From Nocardioides luteus (lineage in GTDB: Bacteria; Actinomycetota; Actinomycetes; Propionibacteriales; Nocardioidaceae): 64,000 bases of DNA. The notes beneath the pieces were generated by a model. That model ran no database searches and had not been told where the DNA came from. It was given only the letters and a program-made list of their open reading frames with translations. The position numbers were made by a program, and so were the translations under genes. The stretch covers positions 34,558 through 98,557 of the forward strand of contig NZ_JZDQ02000024.1 in NCBI RefSeq assembly GCF_000960475.2, in the 5' to 3' direction. Position 1 is the first letter of the stretch. Every line of letters begins with the position of its first letter. Positions 8,130-16,362 of this stretch are shown here, one piece after another.

Positions 8130-8852
8130 GTGACCATTTCCACCTCTTCCCGCATCGTTCTCATCGGCGCCACCAGCGGCATCGGCCTGGCCATCGCCCG
8201 GCGTGCCGCCGAGTCCGGCGCCGCCGTGACCATCGCCTCGCGCCGACCCGAGTCCATCGAGCGCGCGCTGGGGCAGCTCCCCGCCGGCGTCGTCGGTCGC
8301 GCCGTCGATGCCAGCTCGAGCCAGGCCGTGGCCGGCTTCTTCGACGAGATCGGCGAGTTCGACCACTTCGCCTACACCGCCGCGGAGAACCTCACCGGCT
8401 TCCCGATGGCGGACTACACCGTCGAGAGCGCTCAGCAGTTCTTCGCGCTGCGGCTCTTCCACATGCTCGATGCCGTACGCCTCGCCGTCCCGCACCTGAC
8501 CTCACACGGTTCCATCACGCTCATGAGCGGCACCGCCGCGTTCAAGGGTGGCGCCGGCTGGACCCTCGGCACCGCCGTCTCCGGAGCCGTCGTCTCGGCG
8601 GCCCGCAGCCTCGCGGTCGAGCTCGCGCCGCTACGCGTGAACGTCGTCGCCCCCGGCGTCGTCCGCTCTCCGCTGTGGTCGCAGATGAGCGAGGAGGACC
8701 GCGAAGGCATGTACGCCAGCCTGTCGGAGTCACTGCCTCTGAAGCGCGTGGGCGAGCCCGACGACGTCGCCAAGGCCTTCCTCGCCCTGATGGACCAGGA
8801 CTACGTCACCGGCACCGTCTCCGTCGTCGACGGCGGAACGCTCATCTCCTAG
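8130..8852 (+). CDS. SDR-fold protein lacking the catalytic Tyr and Lys
   Basis: A 240-aa SDR-fold protein with a nucleotide-binding GATSGIG at residues 13-19 and an SDR C-terminus (APGVVRSPLW, then YVTGTVSVVDGG). The catalytic Ser is present (LMSGTAAFKG), but the expected YxxxK is replaced by WTLGTAVSG, so classical hydride transfer is doubtful. Actinobacterial SDRs with this feature are common and of unknown activity. The GTG start at 8130 lies 10 bp after the LysR stop. A 160-bp gap without a gene follows, holding only a short GGCGC/GCGCC dyad near 8970. Confidence 0.85.
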   Translation: MTISTSSRIVLIGATSGIGLAIARRAAESGAAVTIASRRPESIERALGQLPAGVVGRAVDASSSQAVAGFFDEIGEFDHFAYTAAENLTGFPMADYTVESAQQFFALRLFHMLDAVRLAVPHLTSHGSITLMSGTAAFKGGAGWTLGTAVSGAVVSAARSLAVELAPLRVNVVAPGVVRSPLWSQMSEEDREGMYASLSESLPLKRVGEPDDVAKAFLALMDQDYVTGTVSVVDGGTLIS

Positions 8853-9012
8853 TCCGCAGGCAGCGAGCGCCGCGGAGGACGGCGTAGCCGCCATCGAGCT
8901 CATCGACGGCGAAGATGTCGGCCTGAAGACGAAATCCGATTCGCCTCGGGGACCGAAGACCCGGTGACGGCGCCTCTGCGCCGGTCGCCCCTTCGACCCC
9001 CGAGGAGCCCGG

Positions 9013-11019
9013 ATGAGCAGCCCCGATCCCGAACGCCGTCGGATCGCCGTGGTGGGCAGCGGCGTCGCTGGCCTGACCGCGGCGTACATCGCGTCCCTGC
9101 ACGGATCGGTCACCCTCTACGAGGCCGACGACAGGCTGGGCGGTCACGCCGACACCCACCGCGTGGCCACGCCGGACGGGAGCGAGCTGGCGATCGACAC
9201 CGGTTTCATCGTGCACAACCGGCGTACGTATCCGACGCTGCTCCGCCTCTTCGCCGAGCTCGACGTGCCGACCCAGGTCTCGGAGATGTCGATGTCGGTG
9301 AGGTCGGAGGCCGCGAGCGTCGAGTACGCGGGCGCGCGCGGGATCCGCGGGGTGCTGCCCGGCCGGCGGGCGCTGCGGCCGGCGCACCTGCGGATGCTCG
9401 CCGAGATCCCGCGGTTCCATCGCGCCGCCCGGACGCTGCTGGCCGGTGACGAGCCCGACGACCGCACGCTCGGGGCCTTCCTGGACGAGCACGGGTTCAC
9501 CCCGCACTTCCGCCGCCACTTCATGGCACCGCTGGTCGCCGCGGTCTGGTCCTGCGACCCGGCGACGGCGCTGAGCTATCCGGCTCGCTACCTCTTCGAG
9601 TTCCTCAGCCACCACGGGATGCTGCAGGTCTTCGGCTCGCCGCGCTGGCGCACGGTCACCGGCGGGTCGGCGACGTACGTGGAGCGGGTCGCCGCCGCGA
9701 TCCGCGCCCGCGGCGGCCGGGTGCTGACCTCGACGAAGGTGGTCAACGTGGTCGATACCGGCGCCGGCGTCGAGATCACCGACGGCAACGGGACCATCTG
9801 GGTCTTCGACGCCGCCGTGCTGGCGACCCACCCCGGGCAGTCGCTGGCGATGCTCGGCGACCCCACGGACGCCCAGCGGGAGATCCTGGGCGCGTTCCCG
9901 TACTCCGCCAACGAGGCCCAGCTGCACACCGACACCAGCCTGCTGCCGCACAGCGAACACGTCCGCTCGTCGTGGAACTACCTGGAGCGCCCCGGCCGCG
10001 GCGAGGTCACGGTCACCTACGACCTCACCCGGTTGATGCGGCTCCCGACTCCGGGCGGCGTACGTCATCTGGTGACGCTCGGCGGCGCCGATCTGATCGA
10101 CCCGGACAAGGTCATCGCCACCATGGAGTACGAGCACCCGCTCTACACCCCGGAGTCGGTGGCGGCACAGCAGCGCGCCGACGAGCTCGACTCCGACACG
10201 CTGGTCTTCGCCGGCGCCTGGCACGGCTGGGGGTTCCACGAGGACGGCGCCCGCTCCGGCGCCCGGGCGGCCCAGCGGCTGGGGCTGCGGTGGACGAAGC
10301 CCACGAAGCGGCCCGGCGACGTCGCGACCGGCCTCTACCGCACGACGATCAGCCACACCCGGCGTGGCCCGCTGCGGAACCGGTTCGTGCACCGCTCGTA
10401 CTGGCGGGTGGTCGACCTCGACCGGCTGCCCGACCACGGCCTCCTCGGCCGCTTCGAGGCCCGCGACCACCTGGGCGATCCCCAGCGCACCATCCGGGAG
10501 AACCTCGCTGCCTTTCTGAAGCTTCATGACATCGACCTGGGCGACGCGAAGGTGCTGCTGGCGACCCAGCCGCGAGCGTTCGGCTTCTGCTTCAACCCGA
10601 TCAGCGTCTACTGGTGCACCTCGCCGTCCGGGGACCCGCTGGCCACCGTCGTCGAGGTGCACAACACCTACGGCGACCGCCACGCCTACCTCGTCCGACC
10701 CGACGAGCAGCATCGGGCGCGGGTCACGAAGGAGATGTACGTCTCGCCCTTCCACGGCGTCGACGGCGACTACACGCTGTCGGTGCCGCCACCCGGCGAT
10801 CGGCTCGCTGTCGCCGTCCGGCTGACCACCGAGGACGGGACCGTCTTCGACGCCTCCGTCCTCGGGGTCCGGGTCGAACCCCGCTTCGGGGCTGTGCTCC
10901 GTTCCGCTCCTGCCGCGCTGCTCGGCGCTGTCTGGATCCGCATCCACGGCGTCGCGCTGTGGCTACGACGCCTGCCGGTGCACGACCGGCCGCTGCACCA
11001 TCAAGAAGGAGTCCGATGA
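9013..11019 (+). CDS. Fusion of an FAD amine-oxidase-like protein and DUF1365
   Basis: A 668-aa two-domain protein. Residues 1 to about 430 are an FAD/NAD(P)-dependent oxidoreductase of the COG2907 type, with the dinucleotide site VVGSGVAGLTAAYIA near residue 14 and the family segment DDRLGGHADTHRV. Residues from about 440 to 660 are DUF1365 (RNRFVHRSYWRVVDLDRL, QPRAFGFCFNPISVYWC). These are normally two adjacent genes; here one continuous frame joins them with no internal stop. The ATG follows GAGGAGC. It overlaps the methyltransferase gene by 4 bp. In proteobacteria related gene sets modify membrane fatty acids, including methylated and furan fatty acids, so a role in lipid modification is inferred. 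Confidence 0.88.
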   Translation: MSSPDPERRRIAVVGSGVAGLTAAYIASLHGSVTLYEADDRLGGHADTHRVATPDGSELAIDTGFIVHNRRTYPTLLRLFAELDVPTQVSEMSMSVRSEAASVEYAGARGIRGVLPGRRALRPAHLRMLAEIPRFHRAARTLLAGDEPDDRTLGAFLDEHGFTPHFRRHFMAPLVAAVWSCDPATALSYPARYLFEFLSHHGMLQVFGSPRWRTVTGGSATYVERVAAAIRARGGRVLTSTKVVNVVDTGAGVEITDGNGTIWVFDAAVLATHPGQSLAMLGDPTDAQREILGAFPYSANEAQLHTDTSLLPHSEHVRSSWNYLERPGRGEVTVTYDLTRLMRLPTPGGVRHLVTLGGADLIDPDKVIATMEYEHPLYTPESVAAQQRADELDSDTLVFAGAWHGWGFHEDGARSGARAAQRLGLRWTKPTKRPGDVATGLYRTTISHTRRGPLRNRFVHRSYWRVVDLDRLPDHGLLGRFEARDHLGDPQRTIRENLAAFLKLHDIDLGDAKVLLATQPRAFGFCFNPISVYWCTSPSGDPLATVVEVHNTYGDRHAYLVRPDEQHRARVTKEMYVSPFHGVDGDYTLSVPPPGDRLAVAVRLTTEDGTVFDASVLGVRVEPRFGAVLRSAPAALLGAVWIRIHGVALWLRRLPVHDRPLHHQEGVR

Positions 11020-12251
11020 ACACCGTCGAAGCACCCGTCGCCCCGGCCGTCGAGGACCGCTGGCCGATGCTGGAGGAGGCGCCCACCGGCCTGGTGACCC
11101 GAGGCGCCGCGGCCGCCGCGGCGACCCTGTTCCGGACCGCCACGAAGCGGCTCGGCATCAGCGTGAGCGAGGACGGCAGTCCGGCCGACATCGTGCTGCA
11201 CCGGCCCGAGGAGTTCTACGCCAGGATCAGCCGGCACGGGCTGATCGGCTTCGGCGAGGCGTACCTGACCGGAGCCTGGGACGCTCCCGAGCTGGGTGAG
11301 ACGTTGACCGTGCTGTGCCGCGACATCCGCGATCTGCTGCCCGGATGGGCGCAGAAGGCGGGCGCGGTCTACGAGCGTCGCCGCGGGGCCGCCGACCTGA
11401 ACACGCCGGAGAACGCGCGCGAGCACATCGGGCACCACTACGACCTCTCCAACGACCTCTTCGCGCTCTTCCTCGACCCGACGATGAGCTACTCCTCGGC
11501 GCTCTTCTCCTCGCTCCCCTCCACCGAGGACCTGGCGATCGCCCAGCACCGCAAGATCGACCGGATCCTCGACGAGGCGGAAGTCGGACCGGGCACCCGG
11601 CTGCTCGAGATCGGCACCGGTTGGGGCGAGCTCGCCCTGCGGGCCGCCGCCCGCGGCGCCCAGGTCACCACGGTGACCCTCTCCGTCGAGCAGGCCGACC
11701 TGGCGCGGCGCCGAATCGGCGCGGCCGGTCTGGCCCATCGGGTGGACGTGGAGCTGCGCGACTACCGGGCCGTGGACGGGACGTACGACGCGGTGGTCTC
11801 GGTCGAGATGATCGAGGCGGTGGGCGCTCGGTTCTGGCCGGTCTACTTCGCGAAGATCGACGAGGTTCTGGCGCCGGGCGGCACCGCGGTGATCCAGGCG
11901 ATCACCATGCCGCACGACCGGATGCTCGCGACCCGCAACCTCGAGACCTGGATCACCAAGTACATCTTCCCCGGCGGCCTGCTGCCCTCGACCGAGGCGA
12001 TCGCCGGTGCGACCGAGGAGCACACCCGCCTCCGGATGCGCAGCCGGCTCTCGTTCGGCCCCCACTACGCCGAGACCCTGCGACGCTGGGACACCGCGGT
12101 GAGAGACCGTGCCGACGAGGTCAGGTCCCTCGGCTTCGACGAGACCTTCCTGCGGATGTGGCACTTCTATCTGGAGTACTCCCGGGCCGGGTTCGCGGCC
12201 GGGTACATCGACGTCCAGCAGCTCACGTTCACCCGCGACGAGGCTCGTTGA
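11016..12251 (+). CDS. Cyclopropane-fatty-acyl-phospholipid synthase family methyltransferase
   Basis: A 411-aa SAM-dependent methyltransferase of the Cfa/UfaM type, acting on unsaturated acyl chains of membrane phospholipids. The family N-terminal domain leads to EHIGHHYDLSNDLFALFLD near residue 133 and the SAM site LLEIGTGWGELALRAA near residue 200. The ATG at 11016 overlaps the upstream stop (ATGA) and has AAGAAGGAG upstream. The gene ends in a TTGA overlap with the decayed DUF1295 gene. Whether the product is a cyclopropane or a methyl-branched chain cannot be told from sequence alone. Confidence 0.92.
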   Translation: MNTVEAPVAPAVEDRWPMLEEAPTGLVTRGAAAAAATLFRTATKRLGISVSEDGSPADIVLHRPEEFYARISRHGLIGFGEAYLTGAWDAPELGETLTVLCRDIRDLLPGWAQKAGAVYERRRGAADLNTPENAREHIGHHYDLSNDLFALFLDPTMSYSSALFSSLPSTEDLAIAQHRKIDRILDEAEVGPGTRLLEIGTGWGELALRAAARGAQVTTVTLSVEQADLARRRIGAAGLAHRVDVELRDYRAVDGTYDAVVSVEMIEAVGARFWPVYFAKIDEVLAPGGTAVIQAITMPHDRMLATRNLETWITKYIFPGGLLPSTEAIAGATEEHTRLRMRSRLSFGPHYAETLRRWDTAVRDRADEVRSLGFDETFLRMWHFYLEYSRAGFAAGYIDVQQLTFTRDEAR

Positions 12252-13070
12252 TCCGCGACCTGCTCTTCGTCAGCGGTGCCGCTGCCGCCGTGGTCGCGGT
12301 GCTGATGGTCATCACCACGGTCGCCGCCCGACGCGCCGGGCGGTTCTCGGTGGTCGACACGACTGGGGCCTCGCGTTCGCCGCGATGTCGGCCGGCAGCG
12401 CGGTCCTCTCCGTCGGGATCGGCACCACCGGTCCGCTGCCCTGGTTGGTGCTGGCCCTGGTCGGGGTGTGAGGCCTTCGCCTGGCCCTGCACATGCACCG
12501 TCGCAACCACGGCGCAGGCGAGGACCCGCGCTACGCCGAGATGCTCGGGGACACCCCGTTCGGGAAGGCCGCGCTGCGGGTCTTCGGGATCCAGGCCTCG
12601 CCGCCTGGCTGGGCTCCTGGCCGGTCCAGGCGGTCGCGGTCACCGGCTCCGATCCGCTGTGGTGGCTGGTGGCCGTCGGTGCGCTGGTGTGGGTCGTGGG
12701 GGTCGGGTTCGAGGCCGTCGGGGACGCCCAGCTGGCGGCGTACAAACGTACTCCGGACCGGCCGACGGTGCTGGACACCGGCCTGTGGCGCTACACCCGC
12801 CACCCGAACTACTTCGGCGACGCGTGCGTGTGGTGGGGCATCTGGCTGATCGGGGCCGCCACCGCGTGGTGGGTCGGGCCGGCGACCGCCATCGCACCGG
12901 TGGCGATGACCTACTTCCTGGTCCACGCCACCGGGGCCCGGCTGCTCGAGCAGACCATGATGAAGCGGCCCGGCTACCCGGAGTACGCCGCGCGCACCTC
13001 GATGTTCCTGCCGCTGCCGCCGCGACGCGGCGCCCACGCTTCTGGCCCGCTGCGCGGAACGCTTGGCTGA
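12248..13070 (+). pseudogene. Decayed DUF1295 (steroid-reductase-like) membrane protein gene
   Basis: Three reading frames together encode one DUF1295-type integral membrane protein. It would start at TTG 12248 (overlapping the methyltransferase stop), reading RDLLFVSGAAAAVVAVLM. Near 12363 the frame shifts by one missing base (VVDT, then WGLAFAAMSAG). An in-frame TGA at 12469-12471 stands where TGG (Trp) is expected, followed by LRLALHMHRRNHGAGEDPRY. A second missing base near 12590-12605 leads to the C-terminal frame, with the family signature LWRYTRHPNYFGDACVWWG, ending at 13070. Two frameshifts plus a stop argue for real decay, though local sequencing error is possible. The last operon gene would be the lost partner of the lipid-modification set. 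Confidence 0.82.
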
Positions 13071-13159
13071 CCCGCCTCTGGCAGTGGGCCGCATCGATCA
13101 CAACCGCCTCGCGTACGTATGTGCCGCGCTCCGTTCAGTAGGTGCACGTTGAGTTAGAG

Positions 13160-13194
13160 CTACTGCTCGCTTGGATCGTCAAGACGAGCAGTAG
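13160..13194 (-). terminator. Hairpin downstream of the SLOG gene
   Basis: CTACTGCTCG (13160-13169) pairs perfectly with CGAGCAGTAG (13185-13194), and inside the loop CTTG pairs with CAAG. It lies 20 nt after the stop of the minus-strand SLOG gene. There is no clear T-run, so it is a likely but not certain terminator; it may also stop readthrough from the decayed DUF1295 gene. Confidence 0.6.
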
Positions 13195-13214
13195 TGCCCG
13201 GTGACCCGGCGCAC

Positions 13215-13697
13215 TCATTCGCGTTCGGCACCGTCCGGCCAGACGACAAGAACTTTGCGGCCCTGTTCGCGGGCGTAAGTGACGACGTCGGCTGTCCCGC
13301 CGTGCCCACCCGCGGGGCCTCCGTCCCATACCGCAACCATCAGGTCACTTCGAGAGACAAGTTCTTCGCTCGCCGCCATGTAAGCGTCCCGGCCAGGCTC
13401 CTCGAACGGCAGATAGGCAATCTCGGTTGCGCCGGACAACAACTCGTCGAACGTCGCCAGGTTGGCCGGTTTGACCTTCCTGTCCCGGTAGTTCGGGGAG
13501 GGGAGAACAACCGCGAGGTCGCCGCCGGCCTCCAGGACAACCTGCGCGAAGACCTGATCCGCACCTTTGGCGAGGCAGGTCACCCCCGTGAACCCTTTCG
13601 CTGCATAAGGCGTCAGGGCGTCGCGAATGGCTTCGCGGACCAACTTCTCCGTGGCCGCGGTGAGGTTCGAGTGTCCTGTGATGCCGATCTTCATCAT
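13215..13697 (-). CDS. SLOG/LOG-like Rossmann-fold protein
   Basis: A 160-aa protein starting KIGITGHSNL, followed by GVTCLAKGADQVFAQ, PSPNYRDRK and SDLMVAVWDGGPAGGHGGTA. This arrangement of an early GxTGH motif and a later DGGPAGGxGGT loop resembles the SLOG superfamily of nucleotide- or nucleotide-derived-ligand-binding Rossmann folds (DprA/LOG relatives). Its ATG overlaps the stop of the upstream XRE gene by 4 bp, so the two are coupled and probably work together. SLOG proteins are proposed to sense or process nucleotide signals in conflict systems, but no such activity is shown here. Not DprA: far too short, with no competence neighbours. Confidence 0.7.
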   Translation of the reverse strand: MMKIGITGHSNLTAATEKLVREAIRDALTPYAAKGFTGVTCLAKGADQVFAQVVLEAGGDLAVVLPSPNYRDRKVKPANLATFDELLSGATEIAYLPFEEPGRDAYMAASEELVSRSDLMVAVWDGGPAGGHGGTADVVTYAREQGRKVLVVWPDGAERE

Positions 13698-15169
13698 GCT
13701 CCCTGGTTCAGTTTCTTCGGCCGCAAGTAGTCGGTGAGTTCTTCGCGCGCGTGTCGTACTTCGCGGTTCTTCGCGAACCGTGCGCTCTCTTCAGCGAACC
13801 GCATCAACTTTCGGTCAGCGTGCCCAGAGTTGATGTGGCGGGCCATCCGCATGGCCTCAAGGGCCGTCCGTGCGGCCTCGTCCGGCTCGCCTGTGCCGAG
13901 TCTCGCCCGGGCCAGGTTGATGGTGTCGAGCGCACGGTTCCGAAGGTTGTCCTGGTCACGAAGTTTCAAGGCGTCGGAGATGTACGTCACTGCGTGGCCG
14001 AAACCTTGAGGCTTCCCCGTGACCGTGGCCAGTTCGAGGTAGCGGCCCCCGATCGTGCCAGAGAGCTCTGCGCTGTCGAAACCGTCGATCCAGGGAGGGT
14101 CGTCGCCATCAGCGCCATGATCTGCAACCATGAGTTCTTCGGCTTTCCCAGCAACTCTCCGGAATGCCTCGGGCCGTCCCAACCGGGCGTGAGCCCATGC
14201 TTCGCGCATACGAAGCATCGCGTGGACACGTGGCGTTGTGCGCGGAGCTCCGTCGACCGCTGCTCTCACGATTTCGAGGGCATCGGCGCTCCGGTTGAGG
14301 TAGATCATCTGTCGCGCCATGGCCGCGAGCACGTTGAGTCCGAATAGTCGGTCACTGGCAGCGTGGGAGGCTCGCAGTGACAGCAGATAGTAGTGCTGCG
14401 CCTCGGCGTTGAGCCCGGCTTCCCATGACATGGAGGCGGCCGCCTTGCTCAACTCTGCAACGACCCGGAACAGCCGTTGCTCCAGTTCTGCTGGTTGGCC
14501 TCGCTCGACAAGTTCGGCCACCTCAGCGAGCTGCCCAAGGACAGCCTTTCGCTTGATTCCCAAGCGGAATCGTCCTTCCCATCGTCGGAGCGCGTGTCCG
14601 GTCATCTCGATGTGATGGACTTCCTCTTCCGTGACGGTCTGGGTCTTGCTCGCGGAGAAGTAGAGAGGGACGCCTGCCGCCCAACCGTCGATGGGCTCCG
14701 TCAGACGGCTTCCCACGGCGAGAACTGCCATTCCGCCTGTGATTACCTGGCGCCGGTCGAACACGAAGTCCCTCACCGCAAAATCACGAGTCTCGCGTGC
14801 CGTACTCGCGGGACGCCATAGACCGGCCGGATCGGCTCTGGCGTCGAACTGATCAGGAACAGATGGATCGGAATGTGGGGTCCCGTCAATTGCCGGCAGA
14901 TGAACCGGCAGGGATTCCTGCGCGGCCAGGTTGGCACGTAGTGCTCGTGAGAATCGGGCCTTGGCATCGTCGTCGGCCTGTGCCAAGGCAGTGTCGAGCA
15001 TCGCTTGCATGTGTGGCCGCGGCTCTCGGGCCGATCCCGCTTGCTCCCACTTGGAGATCGTTCGGGCCGGGATGCCCAGAAGCTCGGCGAAGTCGCGCAC
15101 GCTGAGGCGCAGCGCCACTCTTCGCAGCAGCCGCGCTTCTGCCCCGGTCCAGGTATCCACCTCTGGCAT
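13694..15169 (-). CDS. XRE-type helix-turn-helix regulator with large C-terminal domain
   Basis: A 491-aa regulator. Residues 6-45 form an XRE helix-turn-helix (RLSVRDFAELLGIPARTISK). The rest is an alpha-helical region typical of the Streptomyces-type XRE proteins with TPR-like tails (repeated Leu/Ala/Arg helices from residue 200). I prefer the ATG at 15169 (MPEVDTWTGAEARLL), matching the usual start of this family; a GTG at 15187 would add six residues. Its stop overlaps the SLOG start. It is divergent from the TetR gene across 190 bp. Codon use is less GC-biased than its neighbours, consistent with an accessory origin. Its ligand and targets are unknown. Confidence 0.8.
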   Translation of the reverse strand: MPEVDTWTGAEARLLRRVALRLSVRDFAELLGIPARTISKWEQAGSAREPRPHMQAMLDTALAQADDDAKARFSRALRANLAAQESLPVHLPAIDGTPHSDPSVPDQFDARADPAGLWRPASTARETRDFAVRDFVFDRRQVITGGMAVLAVGSRLTEPIDGWAAGVPLYFSASKTQTVTEEEVHHIEMTGHALRRWEGRFRLGIKRKAVLGQLAEVAELVERGQPAELEQRLFRVVAELSKAAASMSWEAGLNAEAQHYYLLSLRASHAASDRLFGLNVLAAMARQMIYLNRSADALEIVRAAVDGAPRTTPRVHAMLRMREAWAHARLGRPEAFRRVAGKAEELMVADHGADGDDPPWIDGFDSAELSGTIGGRYLELATVTGKPQGFGHAVTYISDALKLRDQDNLRNRALDTINLARARLGTGEPDEAARTALEAMRMARHINSGHADRKLMRFAEESARFAKNREVRHAREELTDYLRPKKLNQGA

Positions 15170-15359
15170 TACACCAGGTCCGATCACCGAAAGGCAGGGT
15201 AAGGGCGACGGAAGGGCGACACCTGGACGTTACTGCGAGGCCGAACCTCGAGGAGGCTTGAGAACGACACCCGGCACCGGCCAGAGCGAACGAGTCGCTG
15301 GTGCCGGGGGTCCGCAAGAAGAAGATCCGCCACCCCATCCAGACAGTCTCGGGAGCATC

Positions 15360-16058
15360 GTGAGCCCACCGCCAATCGGTCCTGGACGCCGCCGGCCAGG
15401 TCGGCCGCGTCTCGTATCTGACCAGTTTCCGGGGTCGCCACGCGAGCAGGTCCTCGAAGCAGCGGCTCGACTGTTCACCAGCAAGGGATACGCAGCCACG
15501 TCGACTCGGGAGATCGCCGACGCGGTCGGGATCAGGCAGGCATCGCTCTACTACCACTTCGCTGGGAAGGGCGAGATCGTGACTGAGCTGCTGAGCCAGA
15601 CGATCCGCCCGACCGTGGAGGCCGTGGCTCGGATCGAGTCGCTGACCGACGATCCGGAGACGGTGCTGTACCTCCTGGCGTTCACCGACGCACGGACCTT
15701 GGCGAGGGCGCCTCACAATGTCGGGTCGCTCTATCGTGCTGCCGACGTCGCTCGGGTCGAGGGGTTCGACGAGTTCGTCGCGGCTCGCGACAAGCTGGTG
15801 GACATCTACTCCCGTTTGGCCGCGTCGATCGCCGATCCTGAACTGCTGGATCCGATCGGGGCGATCAGGCTGGGCCAGAAGCTGGTCCACTCCGTGGAGG
15901 AAGTTATCGGGATCCGGACCGACGGCCGCCTGGTGGGCACCGACGAAGCGGTCTGGATCGCATCCTCGTGCCTTTCGCTATGCGGCGTCGACAAAGGACG
16001 TATCGAGCTGGCTGTGAAGACCGCCGACACCCTTCTGGACCAGCTGGGCGGCAACTAA
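15360..16058 (+). CDS. TetR-family regulator next to the graspetide genes
   Basis: A 232-aa TetR repressor: after a basic, proline-rich N-terminus (GPGRRRPGRPRL), the helix-turn-helix reads STREIADAVGIRQASLYYHF near residue 55, and the rest is the ligand-binding helical domain. The GTG at 15360 is chosen because GGGAG stands 5 bp upstream and the DNA-binding domain then begins about residue 25; a long open frame upstream of it is not coding. It ends 46 bp before the precursor gene, in the same direction, so it may be the first gene of the tgm operon and control it. Confidence 0.85.
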   Translation: MSPPPIGPGRRRPGRPRLVSDQFPGSPREQVLEAAARLFTSKGYAATSTREIADAVGIRQASLYYHFAGKGEIVTELLSQTIRPTVEAVARIESLTDDPETVLYLLAFTDARTLARAPHNVGSLYRAADVARVEGFDEFVAARDKLVDIYSRLAASIADPELLDPIGAIRLGQKLVHSVEEVIGIRTDGRLVGTDEAVWIASSCLSLCGVDKGRIELAVKTADTLLDQLGGN

Positions 16059-16104
16059 GCGAATGCCTCCATCGCCACACATCCACTACGAGAGGAAGCC
16101 CGTT

Positions 16105-16362
16105 ATGACCGCTACTGCAACTGCTCCTGTATCCCCGTGGGGCCTGCAAAGGCTCCGGCCCTATCCGCCCGTCACCGCTGAAGCTGGGTATGCATCGATC
16201 CGCCTCAACCCGGACACCCAGACCACGGTCTACCTCGATTCCGCAGGCTTGCCTGTTGATCTGCCGGTTGCTGCGACTGCTACAGCGACCAGGTCCATGC
16301 GGCCGACGAACCAGGACGGCAAGTCGGACTCCCACCCAGTGCTGGACACCAAGGGTGACTGA
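16105..16362 (+). CDS. tgmA: ATP-grasp-modified RiPP precursor (graspetide)
   Basis: An 85-aa precursor peptide. The leader has the family landmarks PWGLQRLRPYPPV (residues 11-23), GYASIRLNPDTQTTVYLD (28-45) and then a Thr-rich stretch (VAATATATRS, 55-64). The C-terminal core, from about residue 65, is rich in possible ester or amide partners: acceptors T68, K73, S74, S76, T82 and K83, and acids D71, D75, D81 and D85. The ATG at 16105 is preceded by AGAGGAAG at good spacing and gives the expected leader length; an upstream ATG at 16063 would add residues that fit no family feature. The stop overlaps the start of tgmB. The linkage pattern and biological target are unknown. Confidence 0.85.
   Translation: MTATATAPVSPWGLQRLRPYPPVTAEAGYASIRLNPDTQTTVYLDSAGLPVDLPVAATATATRSMRPTNQDGKSDSHPVLDTKGD

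Noticed and set aside
12248..13070. Programmed frameshifting in the DUF1295 gene.
   Set aside because: There are two frameshifts plus a stop codon in a third place, none with a slippery sequence. Decay or sequence error is simpler.
13215..13697. DprA competence protein.
   Set aside because: Too short, without the DprA C-terminal domain, and next to a regulator rather than competence genes.
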